Assembly: GCF_003323745.1 (NCBI RefSeq)
Contig: NZ_QOIL01000032.1
Span: 1 to 64,000, forward strand
Direction of reading: 5' to 3'
DNA length: 64,000 bases
DNA from: Sphaerisporangium album
GTDB lineage: Bacteria > Actinomycetota > Actinomycetes > Streptosporangiales > Streptosporangiaceae
Shown here: piece after piece, positions 1-8,012 of the stretch
How positions within the stretch are numbered: the stretch's first letter is position 1
Layout of the letters: every line of letters begins with the position of its first letter
Position numbers and translations under genes: made by a program
Notes under the pieces: model-generated
The model's input: the letters and a program-made list of their open reading frames with translations, nothing else
What the model was told of the DNA's origin: nothing
Database searches by the model: none

Positions 1-1342
1 TGTCGTTGCGGAAGGTGCGGGTACCGCCGGTGCCCTGCACGGTGAGCGTGTACGACGCGGTGTGCGTGGCGGTCTCACCGGTGCCGGTGACGGTGAGGCC
101 GTAGGTCCCGCCCGGGGTGGACGCGGAGGTGGAGATGCTCAGCGTCGAGGAGCCGCCCGAGGTCACCGAGGTCGGGCTGAAGGTCGCGGTGGCGCCGCTC
201 GGCAGGCCGGCCACCGACGAGAACGTCACCGTCTGCGCGGTGCCCGCGGTCGTGGTGGTGCCGATCGTCGTCGAGACGGACTGGCCCGCGGTCACGGTCC
301 CCGAGGAGGGGGTCGCCGAGATCGAGAAGTCCCGGCTGGAGGGGGTGCCGACGGCCTGGGTCCAGATCGCGTACGCCGCCGCGTCGCCGGCCCGGTCCAG
401 GACGGTGTCGTTGATGTTGGCCGTGGTGTCGCAGGACCGGTGGTAGCACGAGTCGTACGCGCGTCCCGACGTGCCGCCCCACTTGCTCGCCTGCGCCGCG
501 GTCTTCACGGCGCTGGCGCCCGCCGCCACGCCGGAGGTGGCGATGCCCGCGTTGCGGAAGGAGGCGTCGTCCGAGCGGTTGGCGCCCTCGGTGTTCTCCT
601 CAGGCTGCAGGCCGAGGTTGGTGTAGAACGCCCGCAGGTCGGCGGCGGCCGTGGTGGTGATGTTGTTGATGAAGTAGCCGCCGTTGGGCGAGCCCACCAT
701 GTCGTAGTTCAGGTACTGCTTGATCTTCGCGCGCTCGGTCGTGCTCAGCGAGTTGACGTAGGCGCGCGACCCGAGCAGGCCCTGCTCCTCGTCGCTCCAC
801 CAGCCGAACCGCACGTGCTTGGTCATCGTCGGGCGCTGCGCCGCCAGGGTCAGCGCGATCTCCAGCAGCATCGACGAACCCGAGCCGTTGTCGTTGATGC
901 CGGGGCCGGCCGAGACGCTGTCCAGGTGGGCGCCGGACATGATGACCTGGTTGGCGTCGCCGCCGGGCCAGTCGGCGATCAGGTTCGGCCCGGCGCCGCT
1001 GGTGCAGCCCGGCGTGCAGGCGACGCGCGCGGTGGTGTACCCGGCGGCCTGCAACTTCTGCTCGACGTAGGCGACCGACGCGGTGTAGCCGCTGGTCGTG
1101 GACCTGCGGGTGCCGCCGTTGGCGTTGGCGATGCTCTGGAACTGGCTCAGATGGGCCTTGATGTTCGTCAGGCTGATGTCGGGCGCCGCCGCGAGTGCCG
1201 TCGTGCGGCCGAGGGGGGCACTGAGGGTTGCGCTGTTCCCGGTGGCACCCGGAGGAGCCTGGGCGATCGCGGGGGTCGCGGACGCCACCAGGCCCGACAG
1301 GGCCAGGGCGGCGGTCACCGCGAGGACGAGCTTGCGCCTCAT
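1..1342 (-). CDS. Secreted M28 zinc aminopeptidase, C-terminus cut by window edge
   Basis: Exported metallo-aminopeptidase that removes N-terminal residues from peptides outside the cell. The start at 1342 gives a Sec signal ([17 protein letters not shown], ending near AIAQA). The zinc site is complete: H139 (SGAHLD), D151 (GINDNGSG), E185/E186 (SDEEQG), D214 (NYDMVG) and H301 (YDSCYHRSC). Every one of these sits 54 residues beyond the remembered Streptomyces griseus aminopeptidase ligands H85, D97, E132, D160 and H247, and the flanking Cys pair 299/304 is also conserved. After the peptidase domain comes an Ig-like Ser/Thr-rich module (from about residue 335), followed by sequence that runs off the window. 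The family is certain; the full length is unknown. Confidence 0.93.
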   Translation of the reverse strand, partial: MRRKLVLAVTAALALSGLVASATPAIAQAPPGATGNSATLSAPLGRTTALAAAPDISLTNIKAHLSQFQSIANANGGTRRSTTSGYTASVAYVEQKLQAAGYTTARVACTPGCTSGAGPNLIADWPGGDANQVIMSGAHLDSVSAGPGINDNGSGSSMLLEIALTLAAQRPTMTKHVRFGWWSDEEQGLLGSRAYVNSLSTTERAKIKQYLNYDMVGSPNGGYFINNITTTAAADLRAFYTNLGLQPEENTEGANRSDDASFRNAGIATSGVAAGASAVKTAAQASKWGGTSGRAYDSCYHRSCDTTANINDTVLDRAGDAAAYAIWTQAVGTPSSRDFSISATPSSGTVTAGQSVSTTIGTTTTAGTAQTVTFSSVAGLPSGATATFSPTSVTSGGSSTLSISTSASTPGGTYGLTVTGTGETATHTASYTLTVQGTGGTRTFRND

Positions 1343-1909
1343 GCGCGAATTCCTTTCTCGGCATCCCGCTGCCGCGTGGTTCGCCGTGTACGCGGGCAGC
1401 GTTCATCGCGCCGTCGTGAATCGGTGGTGAATCGGCGGACGGCGTGATGGGGCGGGACTGGGGGGTGGAGGACTTGTGCGTGACGGTAGGGCCACGGGAA
1501 GGCGCCGTACATCCGTAGCGGCATCCGTATTCATACGGAAAAGCCCCGGAACCGGCCCGGCGAGGCGGCATCACCCCCCGCCACCAGCAGGCGAGTGAAA
1601 GCCGGATGCGGCTTCAACGCCGGCACGCCCGAAATTCCGCACCGCGTACACGAGGCCATAAGAAAGCGCGCGAGTGGAAATGAAATCGGATTTCGACTCG
1701 CTTTGCGGCCCGCGGATTCGCACGGCACGGGCGGGCGTCGCCGGGCGGTCCGGATCAGCGGGGGAGCGCGGATTTGCGGTGGCGTACGGCCGCCGTTCCG
1801 CCGAGTTCACCGAGCGGTTCGGTGAGCGGCGCCGGACGATGTGAAGCCGTTCCTCGCGGTGGCGAGATCACCGTCCGGCGCGCCTGCGGCCGCTACGAGC
1901 CGCTCGTCC
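1343..1909. other. Intergenic region, about 570 bp, no convincing gene
   Basis: Only overlapping short ORFs without consistent coding character occur here. An odd palindrome GAAATCGGATTTC lies at 1682-1694 in a locally AT-richer patch and could be an operator for the aminopeptidase transcribed leftward. A small hairpin near 1807-1825 is listed separately. Confidence 0.5.
1807..1825 (-). terminator. Possible weak terminator hairpin after aldo/keto reductase
   Basis: TCACCGA (1807-1813) and TCGGTGA (1819-1825) form a 7-bp perfect stem with a 5-nt loop, about 85 bp past the stop of the leftward reductase gene. There is no U-tract, so the call is tentative. Confidence 0.35.
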
Positions 1910-2800
1910 CTATGCCCCTTCCGGGGCTGTGAGCAGCGCCATGTCCTCCTCGTCCAGGGCCAGGCGGCCCGCGGCCATGTTCTCCTCCAGGTGGGCGAGG
2001 GACGCGGTGCCGGGGATCTGGACGATCGAGGGCGAGCGGGCCAGGCCCCAGGCGATGGCGACCTGGAAGGGCGTCGCGCCGTGGCGCGCGGCCACCGCGT
2101 CCAGGTTCTCGCCGGACAGCGGGGCGTGGCCGCCGCCGAGCGCGAAGAACGGCATGTACGCGATGCCGAGGTCCGCGCACGCGTCGGCCAGCGCCGCGTC
2201 CCGCTGGTCCAGCACGCCGAAGCGGTTCTGCACCGCGGCGACCGGGGCGATCGCGCGGGCCTCGTCCAGCTGGGCACGCGTCACGTTGCTGACGCCGAGG
2301 TGGCGGATCAGGCCCTCGTCCCGCAGCCCGGCGAGTACGGCGAAACGCTCGCCGATCGGGTCGGCCACATCACTCTGAAGGCGGCCCACCCGCAGGTACA
2401 CCAGGTCCAGCACGTCGACGGCGAGGTCGCGCAGGTTCCGCTCGACCTCGGCGCGCAACTGCCCGGGCGTGGCCTCGGCGTACATGTGGCCGGTCTCGTC
2501 GCGCAGGGGGCCGACCTTGGTGGCGATGGTCACGTCCGCCGGGTACGGGTGCAGGGCCGTGCGCAGGATGTCGTTGGCGCGGCCCGTGGGGGAGAAGTAG
2601 AACGCGGCGGTGTCGATGTGCCGTGCCCCGAGCTCGACGGCGCGGCGCGCGACCGCCACGCTCGTCTCCAGGTCGATCGGCGGCCTGTTCCAGCGCCCTG
2701 GAAGCTGCATGGCGCCGAAGCCCAGCCGGGGGATCGTCAGCGTGCCGCCCAGCTCGTAGTTGTTCGCTGCGGAGTTCGTCGCTCTAGATGTCACTTTCAT
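1910..2800 (-). CDS. Aldo/keto reductase family oxidoreductase
   Basis: NADPH-dependent carbonyl reductase of the AKR TIM-barrel fold, about 296 aa, presumably cytosolic. Seen: the N-terminal beta-hairpin and first strand (IPRLGFGAMQLPG), HIDTAAFYFSPTGRAND with the catalytic Asp and Tyr, the catalytic Lys in IATKVGPL, and a C-terminal NADP-binding part (AIAWGLARSPSIVQIPGTAS, then HLEEN). The usual active-site His position reads LVYLRVGR, so His is replaced, a variant seen in several actinomycete AKRs. Starts at 2800 (ATG) and 2806 (ATG) are both possible; the long upstream extension is arginine-rich out-of-gene sequence. It stands alone, so the substrate cannot be inferred. Confidence 0.88.
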   Translation of the reverse strand: MKVTSRATNSAANNYELGGTLTIPRLGFGAMQLPGRWNRPPIDLETSVAVARRAVELGARHIDTAAFYFSPTGRANDILRTALHPYPADVTIATKVGPLRDETGHMYAEATPGQLRAEVERNLRDLAVDVLDLVYLRVGRLQSDVADPIGERFAVLAGLRDEGLIRHLGVSNVTRAQLDEARAIAPVAAVQNRFGVLDQRDAALADACADLGIAYMPFFALGGGHAPLSGENLDAVAARHGATPFQVAIAWGLARSPSIVQIPGTASLAHLEENMAAGRLALDEEDMALLTAPEGA

Positions 2801-3052
2801 GAGCATGGCGCTCGAAACGGACGTAAGCCAAATCCGCCGCGCGCAATCGACGTGCCGCATCGGTGCGACGGCGCGTCCCCGTAGGCGGGGGTGCTCTGCG
2901 GTGGGCGGCCCTGAGTCACGGGCTCGGCGTCGAGGCCGGTTTCCTCGCGAACCTGGCGGAGTAGCCGGGCAATGATGCCCTCGTCGTGTCCGCAACCTCA
3001 CGGTCGAAGGCCTTCGCCGTGCGGTTCAGGGCGGCAAGGCGTCTTCTACGAT
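2801..3052. other. Divergent intergenic region, nothing recognised
   Basis: This stretch separates the reductase (leftward) from two small rightward ORFs. No operator, repeat or RNA structure stands out. Together with the uncertain ORF downstream, up to 365 bp may be non-coding. Confidence 0.4.
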
Positions 3053-3166
3053 GTGGTCCGTGGCTACGTGGTGCCGCGTGCGAACGGCTACATGGCGACG
3101 GGTGGAAAGATGACCAAGGAGCAATTCGACGCTCGGTGCGAATGGAACAGGGGTGGGAATTGGTGA
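3053..3166 (+). CDS. Possible 37-aa small ORF overlapping the next gene
   Basis: A GTG-initiated frame gives a 37-residue product with plausible composition (VVPRANGYMATGG, MTKEQFDARCEWNRGGNW). Its TGA overlaps the ATG of the following ORF in a TGATG arrangement, which suggests translational coupling. No good ribosome-binding site precedes the GTG; internal ATGs at 3092 and 3110 are alternatives (GGTGG lies just before 3110). No family is recognised. Confidence 0.3.
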   Translation: MVRGYVVPRANGYMATGGKMTKEQFDARCEWNRGGNW

Positions 3167-3378
3167 TGGCCACCCTAAGCCGCGGAGAGGACGCGAAGTA
3201 TCGGTGGGAGATCTCGGATCGGGAGTTGACGCTGGTCATCAGCAGCCTGATCGACTCGTTGACGCGAAACTCCCCGGAGGAGATCAACTATTTCTTCGGC
3301 TGGAATGCCCCCGAGATCACGCGGTTCGTCGAGGACACTAACCGGCAGGTGGCCGAGCTGGAACGAACAGGGGACTGA
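3166..3378 (+). CDS. Small hypothetical protein, about 70 aa
   Basis: Predicted acidic, helical small protein (DAKYRWEISDRELTLVISSLID, then EEINYFFGWNAPEITRFVEDTNRQVAELE). The start at 3166 follows a purine-rich GGGTGGGAA; an in-frame ATG at 3142 would add eight residues. Codon use, amphipathic helices and the TGATG junction with the preceding small ORF favour a real gene. Its function is unknown. A two-gene micro-operon such as a small regulatory or toxin-antitoxin pair is possible but unsupported. Confidence 0.5.
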   Translation: MATLSRGEDAKYRWEISDRELTLVISSLIDSLTRNSPEEINYFFGWNAPEITRFVEDTNRQVAELERTGD

Positions 3379-3519
3379 CCGCGGGCGCCGGGCAGGTGGT
3401 CCGCGGCTCGTCACCTGTCAGCGATATCGGTGACCAGGGAACGTGCCGAACCGGCCGAAAGCGGAACGTGCCGGGCCGTTCATGGGCGCACCCCGACGGT
3501 GGGGGCGGCGGCGTGATGT

Positions 3520-3912
3520 CTACCGGTCGCGCCGCCGCAGGTGGCGCGCGAACAGGATGAGGGCGAGGCCGAGCAGGATCTGGCCGCCGAGGACGATGCG
3601 GTTGACGTCGATCACCGGCTCCCACCGGGCCTCGCCGTCCTTGATGACGTAGGCGCCCACCGGGCGCGCGACCGCGCTTCCGCCGCCGCCCTCGCCGCCG
3701 TCCGTGGCGAAGTCGGTGCTGACCTCCGTGCCGGTTCCTGCTGTGCCGCCGTCCCGCTCATCGGGGCCGGTCCCGCGACGTTCGCCTCGGCCGAAGCCGC
3801 CGGCCGTGCGGACGGTCAGGACGGGGATGACCGTGACGCCGTCCTTCTCGTACGGATCCCCGTACACCCGCCGAGCGCCGGACAGGTGTTCGAAGAACTG
3901 CCGCGCGTCCAT
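3520..3912 (-). CDS. GerW (YtfJ)-family protein with C-terminal membrane anchor
   Basis: 130-aa protein of the GerW/YtfJ family. In Bacillus the family member is needed for spore germination; in actinomycetes its role is unclear. The N-terminus (MDARQFFEHLSGARRVYGDPYEKDGVTVIPVLTVR) is the family signature. A Gly/Asp-rich insertion follows, then the second conserved part (VGAYVIKDGEARWEPVIDVNRI), then one transmembrane helix (LGGQILLGLALILFA) ending in an Arg cluster, which implies an inner-membrane anchor. Start at 3912 is supported by GGAGG five bases upstream. It diverges from the GNAT gene across about 125 bp. Confidence 0.88.
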   Translation of the reverse strand: MDARQFFEHLSGARRVYGDPYEKDGVTVIPVLTVRTAGGFGRGERRGTGPDERDGGTAGTGTEVSTDFATDGGEGGGGSAVARPVGAYVIKDGEARWEPVIDVNRIVLGGQILLGLALILFARHLRRRDR

Positions 3913-4037
3913 ACCGGCCTCCGCGTTTGATGATCCACCCTGATATGGCCATCATGCCGCACGCAATGCCGGGCGCGGTGGCCGGCGCCAAGTCCCCACT
4001 CAGCGTCCGGCAAGTCACCCTGGTTAGAACAACAGGC

Positions 4038-5003
4038 GTGAAAGCACATCAGAACCCGGCCGACGCCGGCGTGAGCGCGTACGACGTCCGCCGCCCCGAC
4101 GCGGCCGACGTGCCGGCGATCCACCGGCTGGTCGCCGCCTGTGACACCGAGGTGCTCGGCCGTCCCGACATGACCCAGGACGACGTGGCCGACGCGCTCG
4201 CCGACCCCGGCCTGGACCCCTCCCGCGACGCCTGGCTGCTGCGCGGGAGCGACGGCGGCGAGGACCCCGTGGGCTGGGGGTACGCCGTGCGGCAGGGGTC
4301 CGGCGGGGGAGTGGAGATCGAGGTCTACGCCCGGGACCCGGAGGCCGGCGCCTGGCTGTGGCGGACGGTGCTCGGGCGCGCCCGGGAGATCGCCGCGGAG
4401 CTCGGCCTTCCCGCGGCCGTCGTGGACATCGGCGTCTACCGGCAGGACGAGGGCAAGCGGGCGTCGGCGCGCGCGCACGGGTTCGCCCCGGCGACGAGCT
4501 TCCACCGGCTCAGGATCGAGCACACCCGGCCCGACCCCGGCGGCATCCCCGGCGTCACCGTCCACCCGGCGTCCGGCCTGGAGGAGCTCATGCGGGCCGC
4601 GCACCGGATCCACCAGGAGGGCTTCGCCGAGCACTTCGGCTTCGTCCCCAAGGAGTACGACCGGTGGAAGGAGGACTTCGAGGCGTCCGCCACCCACGAC
4701 TGGTCGCAGTTGCTGCTGGCAGAGGCGGACGGCCACCCGGCCGGGATGCTGCTCGGCAGCGACATGTTCGCCGCCGACGAGAACCACGGGTACGTCCGCA
4801 TCCTGGCCGTGCTGCCGGAGTTCCGGGGACGGGGCATCGGGCGGCTGCTGCTGAGGCACGCCTTCGCCGCCGACGCGCGCCGGGGCCGCGTGGGCACGTA
4901 TCTGCACGTCGACTCGGGAAACACCTCCCCGGCGCTGGATTTGTACCGGTCCGTCGGGATGCGCCCGGTGCTCGTCATCGACGTGTGGCGTCGCACACTC
5001 TGA
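4038..5003 (+). CDS. Tandem GNAT-domain N-acetyltransferase
   Basis: About 321-aa acyltransferase with two GNAT folds in tandem. The N-terminal half (residues 10-150, starting YDVRRPDAADVPAIHRLV) looks degenerate. The C-terminal half holds the acetyl-CoA pyrophosphate-binding motif FRGRGIGRLLL after ILAVLPE, and an SGNTSPALDLYRSVGM signature. Start: GTG 4038 begins the conserved part; upstream in-frame ATGs (from 3927) would add an unrelated leader and intrude on the promoter region. The substrate is unknown; tandem-GNAT proteins include small-molecule and antibiotic acetyltransferases. Confidence 0.87.
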   Translation: MKAHQNPADAGVSAYDVRRPDAADVPAIHRLVAACDTEVLGRPDMTQDDVADALADPGLDPSRDAWLLRGSDGGEDPVGWGYAVRQGSGGGVEIEVYARDPEAGAWLWRTVLGRAREIAAELGLPAAVVDIGVYRQDEGKRASARAHGFAPATSFHRLRIEHTRPDPGGIPGVTVHPASGLEELMRAAHRIHQEGFAEHFGFVPKEYDRWKEDFEASATHDWSQLLLAEADGHPAGMLLGSDMFAADENHGYVRILAVLPEFRGRGIGRLLLRHAFAADARRGRVGTYLHVDSGNTSPALDLYRSVGMRPVLVIDVWRRTL

Positions 5004-5098
5004 GCCGGTGCCGCTGCGGACGTTTGTCCGGTATGTGATGGTTTACCCGATCGTGACTTGACGGTGGCTGTTTCGGGCATGTTTCATAACGTCATTCC

Positions 5099-5110
5099 GT
5101 AAACGTTTTC
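5099..5110. promoter_or_regulatory. LacI-family operator, upstream copy
   Basis: GTAAACGTTTTC matches the strict palindrome at 5137-5150 with the same CG centre and one weaker arm. It lies 38 bp upstream, about four helical turns, so a tetrameric or doubly bound repressor could use both. Confidence 0.65.
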
Positions 5111-5136
5111 AGTTCCCTGACCGAACCGAGGCGTTC

Positions 5137-5150
5137 TGTAAACGTTTACA
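5137..5150. promoter_or_regulatory. Perfect palindromic LacI-family operator
   Basis: TGTAAACGTTTACA is a perfect 14-bp palindrome with the central CG typical of LacI/GalR operators. It lies about 42 bp before the GTG of the LacI-family gene, so autoregulation and control of the whole downstream operon are expected. Confidence 0.8.
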
Positions 5151-5191
5151 ACGGCGCCCCCCGCGCCGTAAGCCGACGACCGAGGTGACAT

Positions 5192-6220
5192 GTGACCGAG
5201 GAGCCGACCATCACGACGATCGCCCAGCACGCGGGCGTGTCGATCGCCTCCGTCTCACGGGTGCTCAACGGGCTCCCCACCAAGGCGGAGACCGAGCGCA
5301 AGGTGATGAGCGCGGCCCGCGAGCTCGGCTACGTCCCCAACTCGGCCGCCCGCTCGCTGAAGTCCCGGCGCAGCAACCAGATCGGCTTCGCCATGGCCGA
5401 CATCGGCAACCCGGTGTACCTGGCGATGATCCGCGAGATCCAGCCGATCTTCAAGGCGGCGGGGTACCGGCTCGTGCTGCACTCCACCGACGCCGACACC
5501 GCCGACGAGATCGACGTGCTGCGTGGCCTGGGCGAACGTTACATCGACGGGCTGATCATGATCCCGCTGCGCCTGACCGGCGAGCACCTGACGATGTTCG
5601 CCGCCGCCCGCGCGCCCATCGTCGTCATCGGCTCGGTCCCCGAGGACGCGCCCGTCGACAACGTGCGGACCGACTCGCGCGCCGGCGTCCGGCTGGCCGT
5701 CGAGCATCTGCACGGGCTCGGACGTCGGCGCATCGGCTTCGTCAACGGCCCGCTCGACACCGTCCCGGGCGCGGCCCGCTCCGCCGCCTACGCCGAGGCC
5801 CTCGCCGCGCTCGGCCTGCCCTACGACCCCGGCCTGACCCAGGTCGGCGACTTCTACCGCGCGGAGGGCGCCCGCGCGGCGGCACGCCTGCTGGACCGCG
5901 TCCCCGACCTCGACGCGCTGCTGTGCGCCAACGACCTCATCGCCTTCGGCGCCCTGGACGTGCTGCGCCGCGCCGGACGGCGGGTGCCGCAGGACGTCGC
6001 CGTGGCCGGCATGGACGACACCGACCTCGCCACGCTCGCCTGGCCGCCGCTGACCAGCGTCTCGCTGGGCTCGGCCGAACGCGGGCGCGCCGCCGCCGAG
6101 CTCCTGCTCGACAAGCTGGAGAACACCCGGCGCGCGCCCCGCGTGGTCACCGTCGAACCCCGGCTCGTGGTCCGCGCCTCGACGGACCCGTCCCGCATCC
6201 CCGGAGAGGAGGCCCCATGA
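5192..6220 (+). CDS. LacI-family transcriptional regulator of the ARH operon
   Basis: 342-aa repressor. The N-terminal helix-turn-helix (TITTIAQHAGVSIASVSRVLNG, residues 5-26) and hinge helix region (NSAARSLKSRRSNQIGF) precede a sugar-binding-protein-like core (AMADIGNPVYLAMIREIQ; ALLCANDLIAFGALDVLRRAGR; DVAVAGMDDTDLATLAWPPLTSV). Start GTG 5192 has GAGGTGA (5182-5188) at good spacing. It heads the operon, and its TGA overlaps the ATG of the first permease gene. The two CG-centred palindromes upstream are its likely operators. The inducer is unknown, probably the imported sugar or glycoside. Confidence 0.93.
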   Translation: MTEEPTITTIAQHAGVSIASVSRVLNGLPTKAETERKVMSAARELGYVPNSAARSLKSRRSNQIGFAMADIGNPVYLAMIREIQPIFKAAGYRLVLHSTDADTADEIDVLRGLGERYIDGLIMIPLRLTGEHLTMFAAARAPIVVIGSVPEDAPVDNVRTDSRAGVRLAVEHLHGLGRRRIGFVNGPLDTVPGAARSAAYAEALAALGLPYDPGLTQVGDFYRAEGARAAARLLDRVPDLDALLCANDLIAFGALDVLRRAGRRVPQDVAVAGMDDTDLATLAWPPLTSVSLGSAERGRAAAELLLDKLENTRRAPRVVTVEPRLVVRASTDPSRIPGEEAP

Positions 6221-7143
6221 CCCTGACCGCGGAAAGGACCCGGCCGCCCGACGCCCGTCGCCGCGGCCGCCCGACGAGCGGCGGGCGCGAGACGCTCCTG
6301 CTGATGCTGCCCGCGCTCGTCCCCGTGCTGGTCTTCAGCGTCGGGCCGCTGCTCTACGGCATGTACCTCGCCTTCACCGACGCCCGGTCCGGGCGCAACG
6401 CCGAGACGTCCTTCGTGGGCCTGGCCAACTTCGGCGACCTGCTCACCGACGGCGACTTCTGGGCGTCCTTCCGGATCGGCCTGATCTGGGCGGTGTCGGT
6501 GACCGTCCTGCAGTTCACCGCCTCGCTCGGCCTGGCGCTGCTGCTGAACGAGAACCTGCGGTTCCGCGGCTTCGCCCGCGTGCTGGCGCTGGTGCCCTGG
6601 GCCATGCCGCCGGTCGTCATCGGCCTGATGTGGCGGCTCGTCTACCACCCGAACGCCGGCATCCTCAACAGCGTCCTGCAGGACCTCGGGCTGCTCGGCC
6701 ACAACGTCGACTGGCTCAACGACTTCAGCCTGGCGCTGCCCGCCGTGATCGTCGTCGGCGTGTGGACCGGCATGCCGCAGACAACGGTCGTGCTGCTCGC
6801 CGGCCTCCAGGGCATCCCCGGCGAGCTGTACGAGGCCGGGCAGATGGACGGCGCGTCGGCCTGGCGCCGCTTCTGGAACATCACGCTCCCGCAGCTGCGC
6901 CCGGTCATCGTGACGATCACCTCCCTGGACTTCGTGTGGAACATCAACCAGTTCGGCCTGGTGTACGTGCTGACGCAGGGCGGCCCCGGCGGGCAGACGC
7001 GCCTGCCGCTGCTGTTCGCCTACGAGGAGGCGTTCCGGTACGGCTTCTTCGGCTACGCCGCCACGCTCGGCCTCGCGATGGTGATCGTCGTGCTGGCCGT
7101 GCTCGGCCTCTACATCGGACGCCAGATGCGGGAGGCGAGCTGA
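6217..7143 (+). CDS. Carbohydrate ABC transporter permease, MalF type
   Basis: 308-aa integral membrane subunit of a CUT1-type sugar importer. Six hydrophobic helices are visible after a basic N-terminus. The cytoplasmic EAA loop that docks to the ATPase reads EAGQMDGASAWRRFWNITLPQL. ATG 6217 overlaps the LacI stop (ATGA) and has GGAGAGGAGG upstream, so it is translationally coupled. No ATPase gene lies in this operon; actinomycete CUT1 systems commonly share an MsiK-type ATPase encoded elsewhere. Confidence 0.94.
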   Translation: MTLTAERTRPPDARRRGRPTSGGRETLLLMLPALVPVLVFSVGPLLYGMYLAFTDARSGRNAETSFVGLANFGDLLTDGDFWASFRIGLIWAVSVTVLQFTASLGLALLLNENLRFRGFARVLALVPWAMPPVVIGLMWRLVYHPNAGILNSVLQDLGLLGHNVDWLNDFSLALPAVIVVGVWTGMPQTTVVLLAGLQGIPGELYEAGQMDGASAWRRFWNITLPQLRPVIVTITSLDFVWNINQFGLVYVLTQGGPGGQTRLPLLFAYEEAFRYGFFGYAATLGLAMVIVVLAVLGLYIGRQMREAS

Positions 7144-7144
7144 C

Positions 7145-7963
7145 ATGCGCAGGCCCCTTCAGTACCTCGCCCTGCTCGGGTACGTCGTCTTCCTCGGGTT
7201 CCCGCTGGTCTGGCTGCTGTCCACCGCGCTGAAGACGCCGCGGGAGATGGCGAGCCTGCACCCGACGTGGATCCCGCACAACCCCGTGCTGTCCAACTTC
7301 GCCGACGCCTTCGGCGAGCAGGACCTCGTCGGCGGCGCGCTGCGCAGCCTGGTCGTCGCGACGGCCTGCTCGCTGCTGACGGTCGTGCTGGCCCTGCCCG
7401 CGTCCTACGCCATGGCCCGCCACCGCACGGCGCTCAGCAAGCTGGCCGTCGGATGGGTGCTGGTCAGCCAGATCTTCCCGTTCATCCTGATCATCATCCC
7501 GCTGTTCATGGTGCTGCGGAGTCTCGACCTGGTGAACACCCTGCCCGGCCTCACCCTCGTCCACGTCACGTTCGTCATGCCGTTCGCGCTGTGGATGCTC
7601 CAGGGGTACGTGCGGGCGGTGCCGCGCGAGCTGGAGGAGGCCGCGGCCGTCGATGGCGCGGGCCGGGTCGTCGCGCTGGTCAGGGTCGTCGCCCCGCTGC
7701 TCGCCCCCGGAGTGGTGGCCACGCTGCTGTTCGCGTTCATCTCCTCCTGGAACGAGTTCCTGTTCGCCCTGGTGGTCCTGAAGGACCCGGACGTGGCGAC
7801 CCTCCCGCTCACCCTGGTCAAGTTCACCGGCGCGGAGGGCGTCGTCCGCCTCGGACCGCTCGCCGCCGCGTCGCTGCTGGCCACGATCCCGAGCCTGGCC
7901 TTCTTCGCGATCATCCAGCGGCGGCTGAGATCCGGCCTCATGGCCGGCGCCGTCAAGGGATGA
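7145..7963 (+). CDS. Carbohydrate ABC transporter permease, MalG type
   Basis: 272-aa second membrane subunit of the importer. Its EAA loop reads EEAAAVDGAGRVVALVRVVAPLLAPG, and the MalG-typical SSWNEFLFALVVL follows. The start lies one base after the previous stop (TGACATG). Together with the 6217 product it forms the translocation pore that works with the lipoprotein at 8013. Confidence 0.94.
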   Translation: MRRPLQYLALLGYVVFLGFPLVWLLSTALKTPREMASLHPTWIPHNPVLSNFADAFGEQDLVGGALRSLVVATACSLLTVVLALPASYAMARHRTALSKLAVGWVLVSQIFPFILIIIPLFMVLRSLDLVNTLPGLTLVHVTFVMPFALWMLQGYVRAVPRELEEAAAVDGAGRVVALVRVVAPLLAPGVVATLLFAFISSWNEFLFALVVLKDPDVATLPLTLVKFTGAEGVVRLGPLAAASLLATIPSLAFFAIIQRRLRSGLMAGAVKG

Positions 7964-8012
7964 CGCCCGCCCCACACCCCACGGCCTGAAGCACCTTTGT
8001 AAGGAGAAGCAC

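Noticed and set aside
5004-5098. Terminator after the GNAT gene
   Set aside because: No stem of seven or more pairs with a short loop was found before the LacI operators.
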